Part shown: positions 51,173-62,046 of the stretch, in pieces
Numbering within the stretch: the stretch's first letter is position 1
How the letters are laid out: each line of letters opens with the position of its first letter
DNA from: DATAXP01 sp963708675
Lineage (GTDB): Bacteria; Planctomycetota; Planctomycetia; Pirellulales; PNKZ01
Direction: 5' to 3'
Assembly (NCBI GenBank): GCA_963708675.1
Contig: CAVPTO010000003.1
Location: 1,488,001 to 1,552,000, forward strand
DNA: 64,000 nucleotides
Notes under the pieces: model-generated
Database searches by the model: none
What the model was told of the DNA's origin: nothing
The model's input: only the letters and a program-made list of their open reading frames with translations
Position numbers and translations under genes: made by a program

Positions 51173-53041
51173 ATGGGCACGCCTCGACTTTGCGAGCGGC
51201 TTATCGCTCGGCCACTCCTGCTGCTTGCTTTGGGTGGCTCTTTCAGCCAAACAGCCGCTACGCTCGCGCAAGCTCCGGCCGCTTCGCCCTATGCAAATGT
51301 TGCTGCTCAGTCTCCGCAGGCAGTTGCGCCGCTAATCGCGTTGCCCCCGGTAGTTGCAACACAGCCTAATGCTCCCTACGTTGTTCCGGCTGCCGCTGTT
51401 CCAATAGCCGTCGCAGTGCCCACTCTTGCCGCTCCAACAACGGCACCGTTGACTACGGTGTCACCCTTCACAAGTCCTGTCCCGAGATCGGAACTCCATC
51501 AGTCGCTCGGAACTGCCGACGGATCCGGTGCAGTTCAAACCGCGTTTCAAGCTCCGCCGCCTGGCTTTCCGGCCGAAAGCCCGTTTGTGCCGCCGCCAGG
51601 GCCTCCACCGGGTCAATCACCCTTATCGCCGCCGCCAGGGCCGCCGACTGGTGAATCCCCTTTGGTGCCGCCGCCTGGACCACCAACCGAAGATTCGATC
51701 GTGGGCCGCCTCGAACGTGAGCTGTCCGACTTTCGAAAGGCGTACGACAAAGACAAAGGCGCGCTGCCGCGCATCAAGGTGAACGCGGTCTTTCAGGCCG
51801 ACCAAGGTTGGTTCAACCAAGGCGACAACAGCAAGCGGACGTTCTCCAACCCGTTATTCCCCGGCGATACGACGCCCCCGCAAGTGCCCGGTGGCACGAT
51901 TCAAGACGGTGCCGACTTCCGCCGCGCACGTTTGGCCGCCAGCGGTCAGGTCACCGAGAACATGAACGGCTTTTTCCAAATGGACTTCGCGTTCTTTGGA
52001 CGGCCGACGTTTACGGACGTGTGGGGCGAGTACGTCAACCTGCCATTGCTCGGCGCGGTGCGCGTCGGCCAATGGAAGCAACCGTTCAGCTTGGAAGTCG
52101 TGAGCAGCTTCCGTTACACGACCTTTGCCGAACGATCGCTGCTGTTCCAGGCGTTCGTTCCCTTTCGTCACTTGGGCGTTGGGTTCTACCGGCCTTGGGG
52201 CGATGACTTCAACGGCACCGTTGCCGCCTCGTTGATCAAGACAGGCCAAGACCAGTACGGCGACTCGTTAAGCACCATCGGCGGCAATGGCGTCGTCGGC
52301 CGCGGGACGTGGCTACCGTATTACGACGTTCCGGCAAATGGGCGCTATTACTTGCACCTCGGCGCGGCGTACTCGTTCTTCGATCCCTCGAACAATCTGG
52401 CTCGATTCCGTACGTCGCCGGAAATCTATATCGGCGAAGTTTCGGCAGCGGTGGTCGGAACCAGCGGCCAGAATGTGAATGGATTAGCTAACGGCACACC
52501 GTTCTTCGTCGACACAGGCAACATTCGCACGCGTGGCTACAACATCTTCGGAACCGAACTGCTCGGAGTCTGGGGCCCGCTATCTCTGCAGAACGAAGTC
52601 ATGGCGGTTAATGTGAGCCAGACTGCCGGAGCGCCGTTGAACTACTGGGGCGAGTACACAACCCTCGCGTACTTCCTCACCGGCGAGCATCGCCCGTACG
52701 ATCGCAAACTCGGCGTCATCGACCGCGTGATTCCGTTCGAAGATTTCTTCCGCTTGCGTGGGCCGAATCGTTCGATGTTCCGCGGCAAAGGCGCCTGGGA
52801 AGTCGCCACACGATGGTCGCACATCGACTTGAATAGCGGCCCAATTGCCAATGTCGGCCAACCCAACTACAACCCGACCGTCGGCGGCGGCAAGGTCAAC
52901 GACGTGACCTTCGGCGTGAACTGGTACTTGAACCCGTACTCAAAAGTCCAGTTCAACTACATCCGCGCGATGCTGACCAACAACACCTACGGCTACAGCA
53001 ACACGAACATTTTCGATCTTCGCTACCAGATGGACTTCTAA
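51173..53041 (+). CDS. Phosphate/polyphosphate-selective porin (OprP/OprO type)
   Basis: A 622-residue outer membrane beta-barrel. The N-terminus has a signal-like hydrophobic segment (LLLLALGGSFSQTAATLAQA). It is followed by an unusual Pro/Ala-rich region of about 150 residues, with PPPGPPPGQSPLSPPPGPP and similar repeats, and a short coiled-coil helix (RLERELSDFRKAYDKD). The barrel begins at LPRIKVNAVFQADQGWF, with DGADFRRARLAASGQVTENMNGFFQMDF typical of the family, and ends in an aromatic residue (DLRYQMDF) as needed for outer-membrane insertion. Substrate is uncertain: OprO/P homologues in planctomycetes are numerous. The Pro-rich stretch may reach through the periplasm to the cell wall. 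It starts at ATG 51173. Confidence 0.9.
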   Translation: MGTPRLCERLIARPLLLLALGGSFSQTAATLAQAPAASPYANVAAQSPQAVAPLIALPPVVATQPNAPYVVPAAAVPIAVAVPTLAAPTTAPLTTVSPFTSPVPRSELHQSLGTADGSGAVQTAFQAPPPGFPAESPFVPPPGPPPGQSPLSPPPGPPTGESPLVPPPGPPTEDSIVGRLERELSDFRKAYDKDKGALPRIKVNAVFQADQGWFNQGDNSKRTFSNPLFPGDTTPPQVPGGTIQDGADFRRARLAASGQVTENMNGFFQMDFAFFGRPTFTDVWGEYVNLPLLGAVRVGQWKQPFSLEVVSSFRYTTFAERSLLFQAFVPFRHLGVGFYRPWGDDFNGTVAASLIKTGQDQYGDSLSTIGGNGVVGRGTWLPYYDVPANGRYYLHLGAAYSFFDPSNNLARFRTSPEIYIGEVSAAVVGTSGQNVNGLANGTPFFVDTGNIRTRGYNIFGTELLGVWGPLSLQNEVMAVNVSQTAGAPLNYWGEYTTLAYFLTGEHRPYDRKLGVIDRVIPFEDFFRLRGPNRSMFRGKGAWEVATRWSHIDLNSGPIANVGQPNYNPTVGGGKVNDVTFGVNWYLNPYSKVQFNYIRAMLTNNTYGYSNTNIFDLRYQMDF

Positions 53042-53073
53042 ACACCTAAGGGGTGACCGAGCTAAGAATGGCT

Positions 53074-53226
53074 TTAGTCTCGGTTCGGGTAGACGTCGTT
53101 GCGGTTCTGGTAGATCGGGTCGTCGTGGGGCACGTCCTTGTCACTTGGGCTGCTTCGGCAACCCGTGCACGCTAGCGATAGCGTCGCCGCGACCAGGAGA
53201 AGACATGCCCATTGAATGCCGCGCAT
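53074..53226 (-). CDS. Mini-lipoprotein, 50 residues
   Basis: A very short protein with a signal-type N-terminus (MRGIQWACLLLVAATLSLACTGC) in which the second Cys lies in CTGCRSS, a loose match to the lipobox. The remainder is acidic and polar (KDVPHDDPIYQNRNDVYPNRD). ATG 53226 is decided by a good AAAGGA seven bases upstream; the frame extends further but has no such site. Such small lipoproteins are common in Gram-negatives but function is not evident. It converges on the porin gene. Confidence 0.6.
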   Translation of the reverse strand: MRGIQWACLLLVAATLSLACTGCRSSPSDKDVPHDDPIYQNRNDVYPNRD

Positions 53227-53405
53227 GCTAAGTCCTTTCAGCACAGCGATTGACGGTGGGACGCCACGATAATCGTTACAGGCGTCAATCTTTGCCCGTC
53301 TTACCAATCGGCATCCGCCGGGCGCGAAATGAGGACTTCGCGGAAATTTAACGAGGAATACCGCGACTGTTACACGTCGTTGTTCACGGCTGAGAGCTAC
53401 GCGAC

Positions 53406-54263
53406 CTAGCTGCCGCGTACGTTGCAACGCTCGAGCATTTCGCGCGGCGACACGACGAAGCTCGTATAGAAAGGCCCGAACTCGGCGTATCGGGCGCTGG
53501 CCTCATCGAAGCGCATCTTGTAGACGATCTCTTTGAGGAACTCGGGACGACGGGCCCAAAGTGTCACGCCCCATTCCCAATCGTCGAGCCCGACCGAAAC
53601 CGTAATCAATTGCGTCACGCGGCCGCCGAATTTCATGCCGCTGCGGCCATGCTCGGCCATCATGCGGTTACGGTCCTCGAACGGCATGAGGAACCAGTTC
53701 TCGCCGACCTTCCGCTTCTTGTTCATGGGGTAGAAGCAGGTGTTCGGCCAAGGCGGCAAGTCGGGCGTGAGCCGCTGCTTGCGCATCATCTCTTCGCGAG
53801 ACTCATACGCCTTGAGCTTCGCACGGTAGGCAGGCCCCTCGGGATTCTCGCCTTCTTCGACCAGCCGTTTGCCATACTGCTCGACACTCGGCACGTACTC
53901 CGAGACTTCGGTGAGCGAGACGAACGAGTACGTTGACACGATCGCCGGCCCCAGCGGCCCCGACATCAACCGCTGATGCACCGAGTCGAGCTTGAGCGGA
54001 TCGGGGTCGAGCATCATCAGGCCGAAGTCAGCCTTATGACCGCACACGAGTGACGTTTGCAGCCGGGCCGGGGCGTCTGCCGACTCGGGGTTCAACACCT
54101 CAGCGACGGCCTCGACGCCTTTGACGACGTCGCTGCCCAGCTTTTGCAGCACCCCACGATCGAAGCGATAGAAGAAATGTTGGCAGTGCCAACCTTCCGC
54201 GGGTTGCAGTGATGTTTCGGTCGACGGCGCTTCGTGATGGGCGTGGTTCATGGCGGCCATCAT
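53406..54263 (-). CDS. hemQ: HemQ/chlorite dismutase-family protein
   Basis: A protein of about 285 residues of the Cld superfamily. The family features are FYPMNKKRKVGENWFLMPFEDR, MAEHGRSGMKFGGRVTQLI and WEWGVTLWARRPEFLKEIVYKMRFDEASARYAEFGPFYTSF, consistent with coproheme decarboxylase (HemQ), which produces heme b from coproheme. The N-terminus has a His-rich start. Three starts are possible (54263, 54260 and 54251); the first follows GGTGG. No other heme genes are adjacent. It follows the unknown gene in the prkA strand direction; a repeat lies in between, so it may be a separate unit. Confidence 0.85.
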   Translation of the reverse strand: MMAAMNHAHHEAPSTETSLQPAEGWHCQHFFYRFDRGVLQKLGSDVVKGVEAVAEVLNPESADAPARLQTSLVCGHKADFGLMMLDPDPLKLDSVHQRLMSGPLGPAIVSTYSFVSLTEVSEYVPSVEQYGKRLVEEGENPEGPAYRAKLKAYESREEMMRKQRLTPDLPPWPNTCFYPMNKKRKVGENWFLMPFEDRNRMMAEHGRSGMKFGGRVTQLITVSVGLDDWEWGVTLWARRPEFLKEIVYKMRFDEASARYAEFGPFYTSFVVSPREMLERCNVRGS

Positions 54264-54293
54264 AACACGCCACCAGCATGACGCGCAAGCGCG

Positions 54294-54388
54294 TGTCCGC
54301 GCTCGGCGCGAGTCTCCGACCCCGCCGATCTCGGGAGACCTTCGGTCGGTCAAGCGGCGGGGTCAGAGACCCGCGCCGAGCGCGCACT
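54294..54388. repeat. Palindromic repeat, family B (copy 2)
   Basis: Arms of about 28 bases face each other with two mismatches: the left includes GCTCGGCGCGAGTCTCC and GACCCCGCCG (54301-54327), the right CGGCGGGGTC and AGAGACCCGCGCCGAGCG (54355-54384). It shares GAGACCCGCGCCGAGCGCG with copy 1 at 7871-7889. It lies between the HemQ gene and the unknown gene at 54398. Confidence 0.75.
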
Positions 54389-54397
54389 TTCAGTCGG

Positions 54398-54877
54398 TTA
54401 ACCCGCGGCGGCCGAGAAATCTCGCACGAGGCGCAAGAAAACCTCGCGTGTCACCTGGGCCAGAATCACCTGCCGGCCCGCTCCAACATCCACGGCATAG
54501 CGAACGAGGCTCAACTCGCCACCTTTGCGGACAAGCAGCTCATAGTAGCTCGTGCGGTCGTCGGTCTTCGTGGGCGGCACCGAGCGCATCTGCACCGTGC
54601 ACTGCTGCGAGTCGATCTCGATCGGCTGGATCGGCTCGAGCAGATACGTGAGCCGCTTCGACAGATCGTCAGCAACAGCTTTCAAGGCGACCACGTCGAC
54701 GCTTCGCAACTTGTCGGCATGAAGCGCAAAGCGCTCGAACGCGCAGCCGATCGAGTCCAAGGCCGCCAGGTCACACTCGAACCGCTGTCCCGCATCGGCT
54801 TCGTCGATGCGCATCGGCCCGGTGTTCGGACACGGTAGCGCTGCGAGTGCCGTTTGAACTTGCTGAGCGACGGACAT
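54398..54877 (-). CDS. Unknown protein encoded after spoVR
   Basis: A 159-residue protein with no recognised family. It starts MSVAQQVQTALAALPCPNTG at ATG 54877, contains a helical middle (VALKAVADDLSKRLTYLLEPI) and a beta-rich part (QQCTVQMRSVPPTKTDDRTSYYELLVRKGGELSLVRYAVD) ending in a helix (FLRLVRDFSAAA). No signal peptide or membrane segment, so it is probably cytoplasmic. It follows the SpoVR stop by 23 bases on the same strand, suggesting it belongs to the prkA-yeaH-spoVR operon. Longer frame upstream to 55015 overlaps spoVR and is unlikely. Confidence 0.75.
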   Translation of the reverse strand: MSVAQQVQTALAALPCPNTGPMRIDEADAGQRFECDLAALDSIGCAFERFALHADKLRSVDVVALKAVADDLSKRLTYLLEPIQPIEIDSQQCTVQMRSVPPTKTDDRTSYYELLVRKGGELSLVRYAVDVGAGRQVILAQVTREVFLRLVRDFSAAAG

Positions 54878-54900
54878 GAAATCGTTTCTACCTCGCAGCC

Positions 54901-56436
54901 TCAGCGGCTGATCGACGCGATGTGCGTCTGTTCTTGCGAGTGTTCCGAACCATCGTACGACAACACCGTTCGCACGCCGTCGAACTCGGTTTCGATATGC
55001 ACCGGGCGCATCCACAAGCGATGCAAATTCGTCAACGTATCGCGAGCATAGGCAAACTGCAGCTCGGTATCGCTGTGGATGTGTTCGAGATACAGCTCGC
55101 CACGATTCTTATAGTTGGCGTCGCGAATTCGGATGATCGGCAATCCGCGATTCGTCAGGTTGAACAGCAGCCGTTGCTTGATCTTGGGGAACTCGCGACT
55201 CTCAATCTCGTATTGATCGGCGCCTGGGTTGTAGCCGAACGAAAACAGCTTGTGCCGTCGGCAGAAGTCGAGCGTCAGGAACTCATCGATGAACGTCAGA
55301 TCGTTGTGAATCTTGCGTACTTCGAAGATTTTTTGACGGCCGAGATTCGCGTTCGTGTTCCAATCGCGCTTCGCCACGAGATCGTCGCAGTCCTCGTAGT
55401 CTTTGCCAAATTGGCCGCGATTCCATCGTTCCTCGACATCGCGGAACAATTCGATGCCGAGTTTGTAGGGGTTCAAGCGATTTTGGCTCGTCGCCATCGT
55501 GCCCGAGTGGTGGTCGGCATAGTTGACGATGTCGGCCGACGTGAGCCCCTGGCGCGTCATGATCGTCGAGTGCCAATAGCTGGCCCAGCCTTCGTTCATG
55601 ATCTTTGTTTGACCCTGTGGCGCGAAGTAATACGCTTCGTCGCGCAGGATCGACAAAACATCCAACTGCCACGGCTTGAGCGGCGCGTGCTCGAGAATGA
55701 ACAACATCACATCGCGCTGCGGATGCTCGGGGAACGTCGGCGTCGACTCATCCTGCTTGCGGCGACGCTCGGCCTCGGCGGCCATGGCTGCGGGAGGATT
55801 GATGTAATGATCCATGTAGCTCTTGGCGTCGAAGCGAGCCGGGCCATGATCCGTTTCACCCATTTCTTCGTCAGCCAATGCTCGCTTGCGTTCGGTCTGC
55901 GCACTCGGCCGTTTGATAAACGGTGAATGGATGTCGATCAGATCTTCGATGCTGAGACACGCATCGATGAATGTTTCTACTTCGTCAACTCCAAAGCGAT
56001 CCATGTAACGACGGATGCGATTGCCATTGTTGGCCATCTGATCCATCATCTTGCGATTCGTTTGGCTGAACCAGAAGTTGTTTTTGAAGAAGTCGCAGTG
56101 GCCATAGACGTGCGCCATGACCATCTTTTGGTCGGTGAGCGCGTTGCAACTCATCAAGTAGGCGTAGCACGGATCGTTATTGATCACGAGCTCGTAGATC
56201 TTCTGCAGTCCGTAGGCGTAGCCCTTCGAAAGCTGTTCGTACTCCATGCCGAAGCGCCAGTGCGGATAGCGCGTCGGGAAGCCGCCGAAGGCCGCGACGG
56301 CGTTCAACTGGTCGTAGTCGACGACTTCGAAGACGGTCGGAAAGAAGTCGAGTCCGTAGCCGGCCGCGTACTCTTGCATCCGGCCTTGGACATCCGACAA
56401 CTCGGTCGGCAACGCTTTTGGGCTATGGATCGTCAT
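54901..56436 (-). CDS. spoVR: SpoVR family protein (YcgB-like)
   Basis: A 511-residue SpoVR protein. Sequence begins with ELSDVQGRMQEYAAGYGLDFFPTVFEVVDYDQL and has the family hallmarks YPHWRFGMEYEQLSKGYAYGLQKIYELVINNDPCYAYLM, HVYGHCDFFKNNFWF, NEGWASYWHSTIMT and YKLGIELFRDVEERW. The name comes from Bacillus spore cortex formation, but in non-spore formers it is a stress-linked protein of unknown biochemistry, nearly always linked to prkA and yeaH. It begins 35 bases after the corrected yeaH stop. Confidence 0.95.
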   Translation of the reverse strand: MTIHSPKALPTELSDVQGRMQEYAAGYGLDFFPTVFEVVDYDQLNAVAAFGGFPTRYPHWRFGMEYEQLSKGYAYGLQKIYELVINNDPCYAYLMSCNALTDQKMVMAHVYGHCDFFKNNFWFSQTNRKMMDQMANNGNRIRRYMDRFGVDEVETFIDACLSIEDLIDIHSPFIKRPSAQTERKRALADEEMGETDHGPARFDAKSYMDHYINPPAAMAAEAERRRKQDESTPTFPEHPQRDVMLFILEHAPLKPWQLDVLSILRDEAYYFAPQGQTKIMNEGWASYWHSTIMTRQGLTSADIVNYADHHSGTMATSQNRLNPYKLGIELFRDVEERWNRGQFGKDYEDCDDLVAKRDWNTNANLGRQKIFEVRKIHNDLTFIDEFLTLDFCRRHKLFSFGYNPGADQYEIESREFPKIKQRLLFNLTNRGLPIIRIRDANYKNRGELYLEHIHSDTELQFAYARDTLTNLHRLWMRPVHIETEFDGVRTVLSYDGSEHSQEQTHIASISR

Positions 56437-56471
56437 GATGATAGCGCATGAAAGTCACGCCGCGCGGGCGA

Positions 56472-57579
56472 TTACTTTCCCTTTCCTAGAAACAACTTGA
56501 TCGACTCGTAGATTCCATTGCGGTCGCGAATTTCGGAGAGGACCAGCTTCTCGGACTCCGAAGACATTCGCTCACGCAAGGCGCAGATACTCGCCGCTTC
56601 CGTAAGGGCTTTCGACTTGCCCGTAGCAGAAGAGGTTCACGTTCGGAAGGATTTCATCCTTCAACATCGCGAGACTCGCCTGGTTGTCTTCGCCCCAGTT
56701 GTCGCCGTCAGAGAATTGGAAACAGTACACATTCCAATCGCTGACGGGGTACTCGTCTTTCATGACTTCGATGCAGGCCTTATAGGCCGAGCTGATGCGC
56801 GTGCCACCGCTCTCGCGGGTGTGATAGAACGTCTGCTCGTCGACCACCTTGGCGGCCGCGTCGTGAATGATGTATTTCACCGCAACGCCGCCGTATTGGC
56901 TCTTGAGCCAGGTGTCGATCCAGAACGCCTCGGTGCGGACGATCTGTTTCTGCTCGTCGGTCATCGAGCCAGAAACATCCATCATGTAGATGATGGCTGC
57001 GTTGGCCTCGGGATGGCTGACCGTCGTCCACGACCGGTAGCGTTTGTCCTCGCGAATCGGGACGATCTTAGGCTGTTCGCTGTTGTAGGTCTTCGACGAG
57101 ATCTGACGTCGCAACGCTTCCATGTAGGTGCGGCGAAAGTGTCGTAGCGACTCGGGGCCGCTGCGGCGAATGCTCGTGTACTTGGCTTTTTCCTGCACGA
57201 TGTTCGCGGTGCCGCGCGGTTCAATCCGCGGAAGCTGTAACTCGTCGGCCATGATGCCGGCCAGTTCTTCGAGCGAGACTTCGACTTCGAGAACGTGAGC
57301 GCCGGGATCGCTGCCGGCCTGCCCTCCGCCGCCGCCTTTGTCGCCACCGGCTCCCACGGGCGTGCCTTCGTCGCCGTCGCCTTGGCCGACGCCTCCGCCA
57401 CCGTTTTTGCCGTAACGGAAGTGGGGCACATCGAGTTGCGGGATCGGAATGCTGACCAGGTCGTTCCCCTTGCGACCGATCATTTCGCCGTGCGTCACGT
57501 ACTTGCGAAGATTCTCGCGAATTCTGCCGCGAACAATCTCCTTGAATCGCGAACGATCGCGATCGATTTTCATCACCAT
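56472..57579 (-). CDS. yeaH: YeaH/YhbH family protein (DUF444), frame disrupted near the end
   Basis: A von Willebrand A-like protein of the YeaH/YhbH family, the middle member of the prkA-yeaH-spoVR set. The start has IDRDRSRFKEIVRGRIREN, then a Gly-rich linker (about 60-95) and the MIDAS-like MMDVSGSMTDEQKQ with RESGGTRISSAY. The open frame ends at 56572 after SGEYLRLA. One frame over, from about 56580, it reads LRERMSSESEKLVLSEIRDR and NGIYESIKLFLGKGK, the usual C-terminus, ending at TAA 56472-56474. One extra base or two missing bases near 56580 would explain it. Corrected length is about 368 residues. Confidence 0.9.
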
Positions 57580-57637
57580 GGCGGTCCCTCAGCTCCCGCA
57601 GAACTCACGTAACGCGATGCTCAGCAGCCTTTGTCGC

Positions 57638-59689
<2,052 letters not shown>

Positions 59690-60378
59690 TGCACACGTTC
59701 TCCAGTCGAAACGACATGATGTCGCGAATTCTCGCGTGTTACGTCACGCTCGACGGAGGTGCTCGAATGAGCAAGCAGCGCGCCGCCGAAGCCCGCTACG
59801 CCGTACACCAATTCCCTCTAGTCCACGCTGAATTCCTGGGATTACGCCGATTCTGCGGCGCGTGCCGCCTTCGGTGCCTCGACGAACGCTCCTCCGATGA
59901 GGTGACCGTTCAGACGCCGAATTCGAGGCGTAGTAACAGACGGCCGTGTCGACAGAAGAACCAAGTTCTTCGGACGGCGGTGCCTGTCCGACCAGGAAAA
60001 GAACTTGGAAAAGAGCAGTGTGACGGTTGCGAATCGAGCTCAGGAGGCGGGCTGATGCGTCTTCGTTCGTTCCGCCGAACGTAGCCGCCGACCGTCGTTA
60101 AGGCGGCCGGACCGCGCCATTGCGTCGGCTACTATCGATAAGTATTGCCTCGATCGATTTTTACGGCAATACCGAGTCTGGGCCGCAAGGCCAATCTCCA
60201 GTCGAGAATGGCGAGCACCGAGCGGGGCCAAACCCTCAACGCATACTGGCTTTAGACAGGCTCCGTGCATCCGCGAAAAGAAAGTACGCATTTTCCGTAG
60301 AAGGTGTGTTCGCCGAGTGCTCAAAGGCATTCGCGACAACACTTCGCCACCGCGTTGAACTCTAGAAACGACGTTCGT
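59690..60378 (-). other. Gene-free leader upstream of prkA (689 bases) with inverted repeats
   Basis: No reading frame here is convincing. Near the prkA start are two overlapping dyads: CGACAT-G-ATGTCG (59712-59724) and CGCGA-ATTC-TCGCG (59723-59736). Further up CCAAGTTCTT (59961-59970) pairs exactly with AAGAACTTGG (59999-60008), enclosing a second stem CGGAC/GTCCG (59971-59975 with 59986-59990). The layout suggests regulatory sites and perhaps a structured leader or small RNA on either strand. Confidence 0.5.
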
Positions 60379-60795
60379 TTACGTCGCGAGTAACTTACCA
60401 ACGCTGTCGATCAGCCGGTCCATCGCGAACGGCTTGCGAATGTAATCATCCACGCCCAGCATCTCAGCGTAGACCTTGTGTCGGCTGCCTTCGTTGGCCG
60501 TGATCATGATCACACGCACCGGTATGGGACGCGTCCGACGCAGCTTTTCGAGCACCAAAAAGCCGCTCCGCTTGGGCATCATCATGTCCAAGATCAAAAG
60601 ATCGGGGTCTTCCCGCTCGGCGAGCGCCAGCCCCTGATTGCCGTCGCGGGCCACGAGGATTTGATACCCCTTGGCCTCGAGCGCCATCCGCATCGACTCG
60701 ACGATTTCGTGGTCGTCGTCGACCAGCAGAATGCGCTTTTGGGCGACGCCGTCTTTGGCCGGTGCTTTGGCTTCCGCAGTTTTCTCTTCCGCCAT
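60379..60795 (-). CDS. Single-domain response regulator (CheY-like)
   Basis: A 138-residue receiver domain preceded by a 20-residue Lys/Ala/Glu-rich tail. The acidic pair is in ILLVDDDHE, the phosphoacceptor Asp in LLILDMMMPKRSG, the Thr in IMITANEG and the Lys in DDYIRKPF. No output domain is present, so it signals by protein contact. ATG 60795 follows GGAGTG. No histidine kinase gene is adjacent. It lies downstream of queG and upstream of the prkA leader on the same strand. Confidence 0.93.
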   Translation of the reverse strand: MAEEKTAEAKAPAKDGVAQKRILLVDDDHEIVESMRMALEAKGYQILVARDGNQGLALAEREDPDLLILDMMMPKRSGFLVLEKLRRTRPIPVRVIMITANEGSRHKVYAEMLGVDDYIRKPFAMDRLIDSVGKLLAT

Positions 60796-60864
60796 AATTC
60801 ACTCCGCCGCTTACGACGGTCCTTTGTCACTACAAGTACTGGACAGACCTGTCGCTTGCAACGG

Positions 60865-62019
60865 TCAAGCGCTCGGAATCATGGCCAAGCCGCTGGCAAT
60901 AATCGCTGTAAGCGCGCTCTCAAGCTCACCAGACACCTGGGAATCGGTCTCAATTGCTCGCCGCGCTATCAACGCTGCCTGGGCTTTCACATCACGAAAT
61001 TTACCTAACGCCCAAGCGCTAGCGCCACGAACGAGCGGCTCGGCGTCGTTCAAACCGGCAACCAGTGCATCGATTGCCTTCTCGTCGGGCCCGTTTCCCA
61101 GAATGATGGCCGCGTTGCGAAGGATTCCGCGTCGGCGAGGCCGCCACAGCGGTGTGTCCTTGAATCGCTGCCGAAAAGCGTCCTCGTCGAGAAAGAACAG
61201 CTCGGCCAGTTCCACGGGATTCATCCCCTCGCGAGGATGGAGGTCGCGGTTCTCCGTCACCGGCGCCTTGTTGTTCCACGGGCAAACATCCTGGCAGACA
61301 TCGCATCCGAGCAGCCAATCGCCGATGCCGGGGCGAAGCTCCGCAGGAATGGGGTCGCGCAACTCGATCGTGAGATAGCTAATGCAGCGGCGGCTATCGA
61401 GCACATAAGGCGCGACGAACGCCTTGGTTGGGCAGGCGTCGAGGCACGCGTGGCACGTTCCGCAATGATCGGTTGCCTGTTCCGCGTCGTATTCCAATTC
61501 GACGTCCGTCAGCAACGTCGCCAGAAAGAACCAACTCCCCTCGCTTCGATTCAGCAGCAGCGTGTTCTTACCGATCCAACCGAGGCCGGCCAACTGCGCG
61601 AATTCTCGTTCCAACAAGGGCGCCGTATCGATCACGCCCCGAACGGTCGCGCCTGGGCTTTCCGATCGAAAATAGTCGGAAAGTTCGTTGAGTCGGTCGC
61701 GGATAAGATGGTGGTAGTCGACGCCCCAGGCGTATCGCGATACTCGCCCTTGGCCGGGCTCCGTCGCGTCCGGTTCGACGGTGCGATACGGAAAGCCAAG
61801 CATCAACAGACTTCGCACGCCCGGCAGAACATGGTCGGGATGCGCGTATGCCTCCGCCCGCGTCGAAAGATATGTCATCTCTCCCGCGTAACCCGCCGCG
61901 AGCCAATCGTGGAACCGCGACAGCCCGGTTGGCTCTACGGCCCGACAGACGCCCGAGAGCGAAAAGCCGAGTTTCGCGGCTTCGGCCTTCAGGCGGGTGG
62001 TGAGTTCGGCTGCTGTCAT
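60865..62019 (-). CDS. queG: Epoxyqueuosine reductase
   Basis: QueG makes queuosine from epoxyqueuosine in tRNA, using cobalamin and two [4Fe-4S] clusters. This 384-residue protein has the two ferredoxin-type motifs CGTCHACLDACP and CDVCQDVCPWN, with a further Cys in DSRRCISYLT. Other family pieces are GRVSRYAWGVDYH, LAGLGWIGKNTLLLN and the C-terminal HEAT-like repeats (ALGKFRDVKAQAALIARRA). Complete in length. It is followed by the response regulator after 69 bases. Confidence 0.95.
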   Translation of the reverse strand: MTAAELTTRLKAEAAKLGFSLSGVCRAVEPTGLSRFHDWLAAGYAGEMTYLSTRAEAYAHPDHVLPGVRSLLMLGFPYRTVEPDATEPGQGRVSRYAWGVDYHHLIRDRLNELSDYFRSESPGATVRGVIDTAPLLEREFAQLAGLGWIGKNTLLLNRSEGSWFFLATLLTDVELEYDAEQATDHCGTCHACLDACPTKAFVAPYVLDSRRCISYLTIELRDPIPAELRPGIGDWLLGCDVCQDVCPWNNKAPVTENRDLHPREGMNPVELAELFFLDEDAFRQRFKDTPLWRPRRRGILRNAAIILGNGPDEKAIDALVAGLNDAEPLVRGASAWALGKFRDVKAQAALIARRAIETDSQVSGELESALTAIIASGLAMIPSA

Positions 62020-62046
62020 GTCATCAGCATGATGCGACGACGGCGG

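Noticed and set aside
54922..55926. Plus-strand open frame of 334 codons opposite spoVR
   Set aside because: No motif, and the opposite strand encodes a full SpoVR protein.
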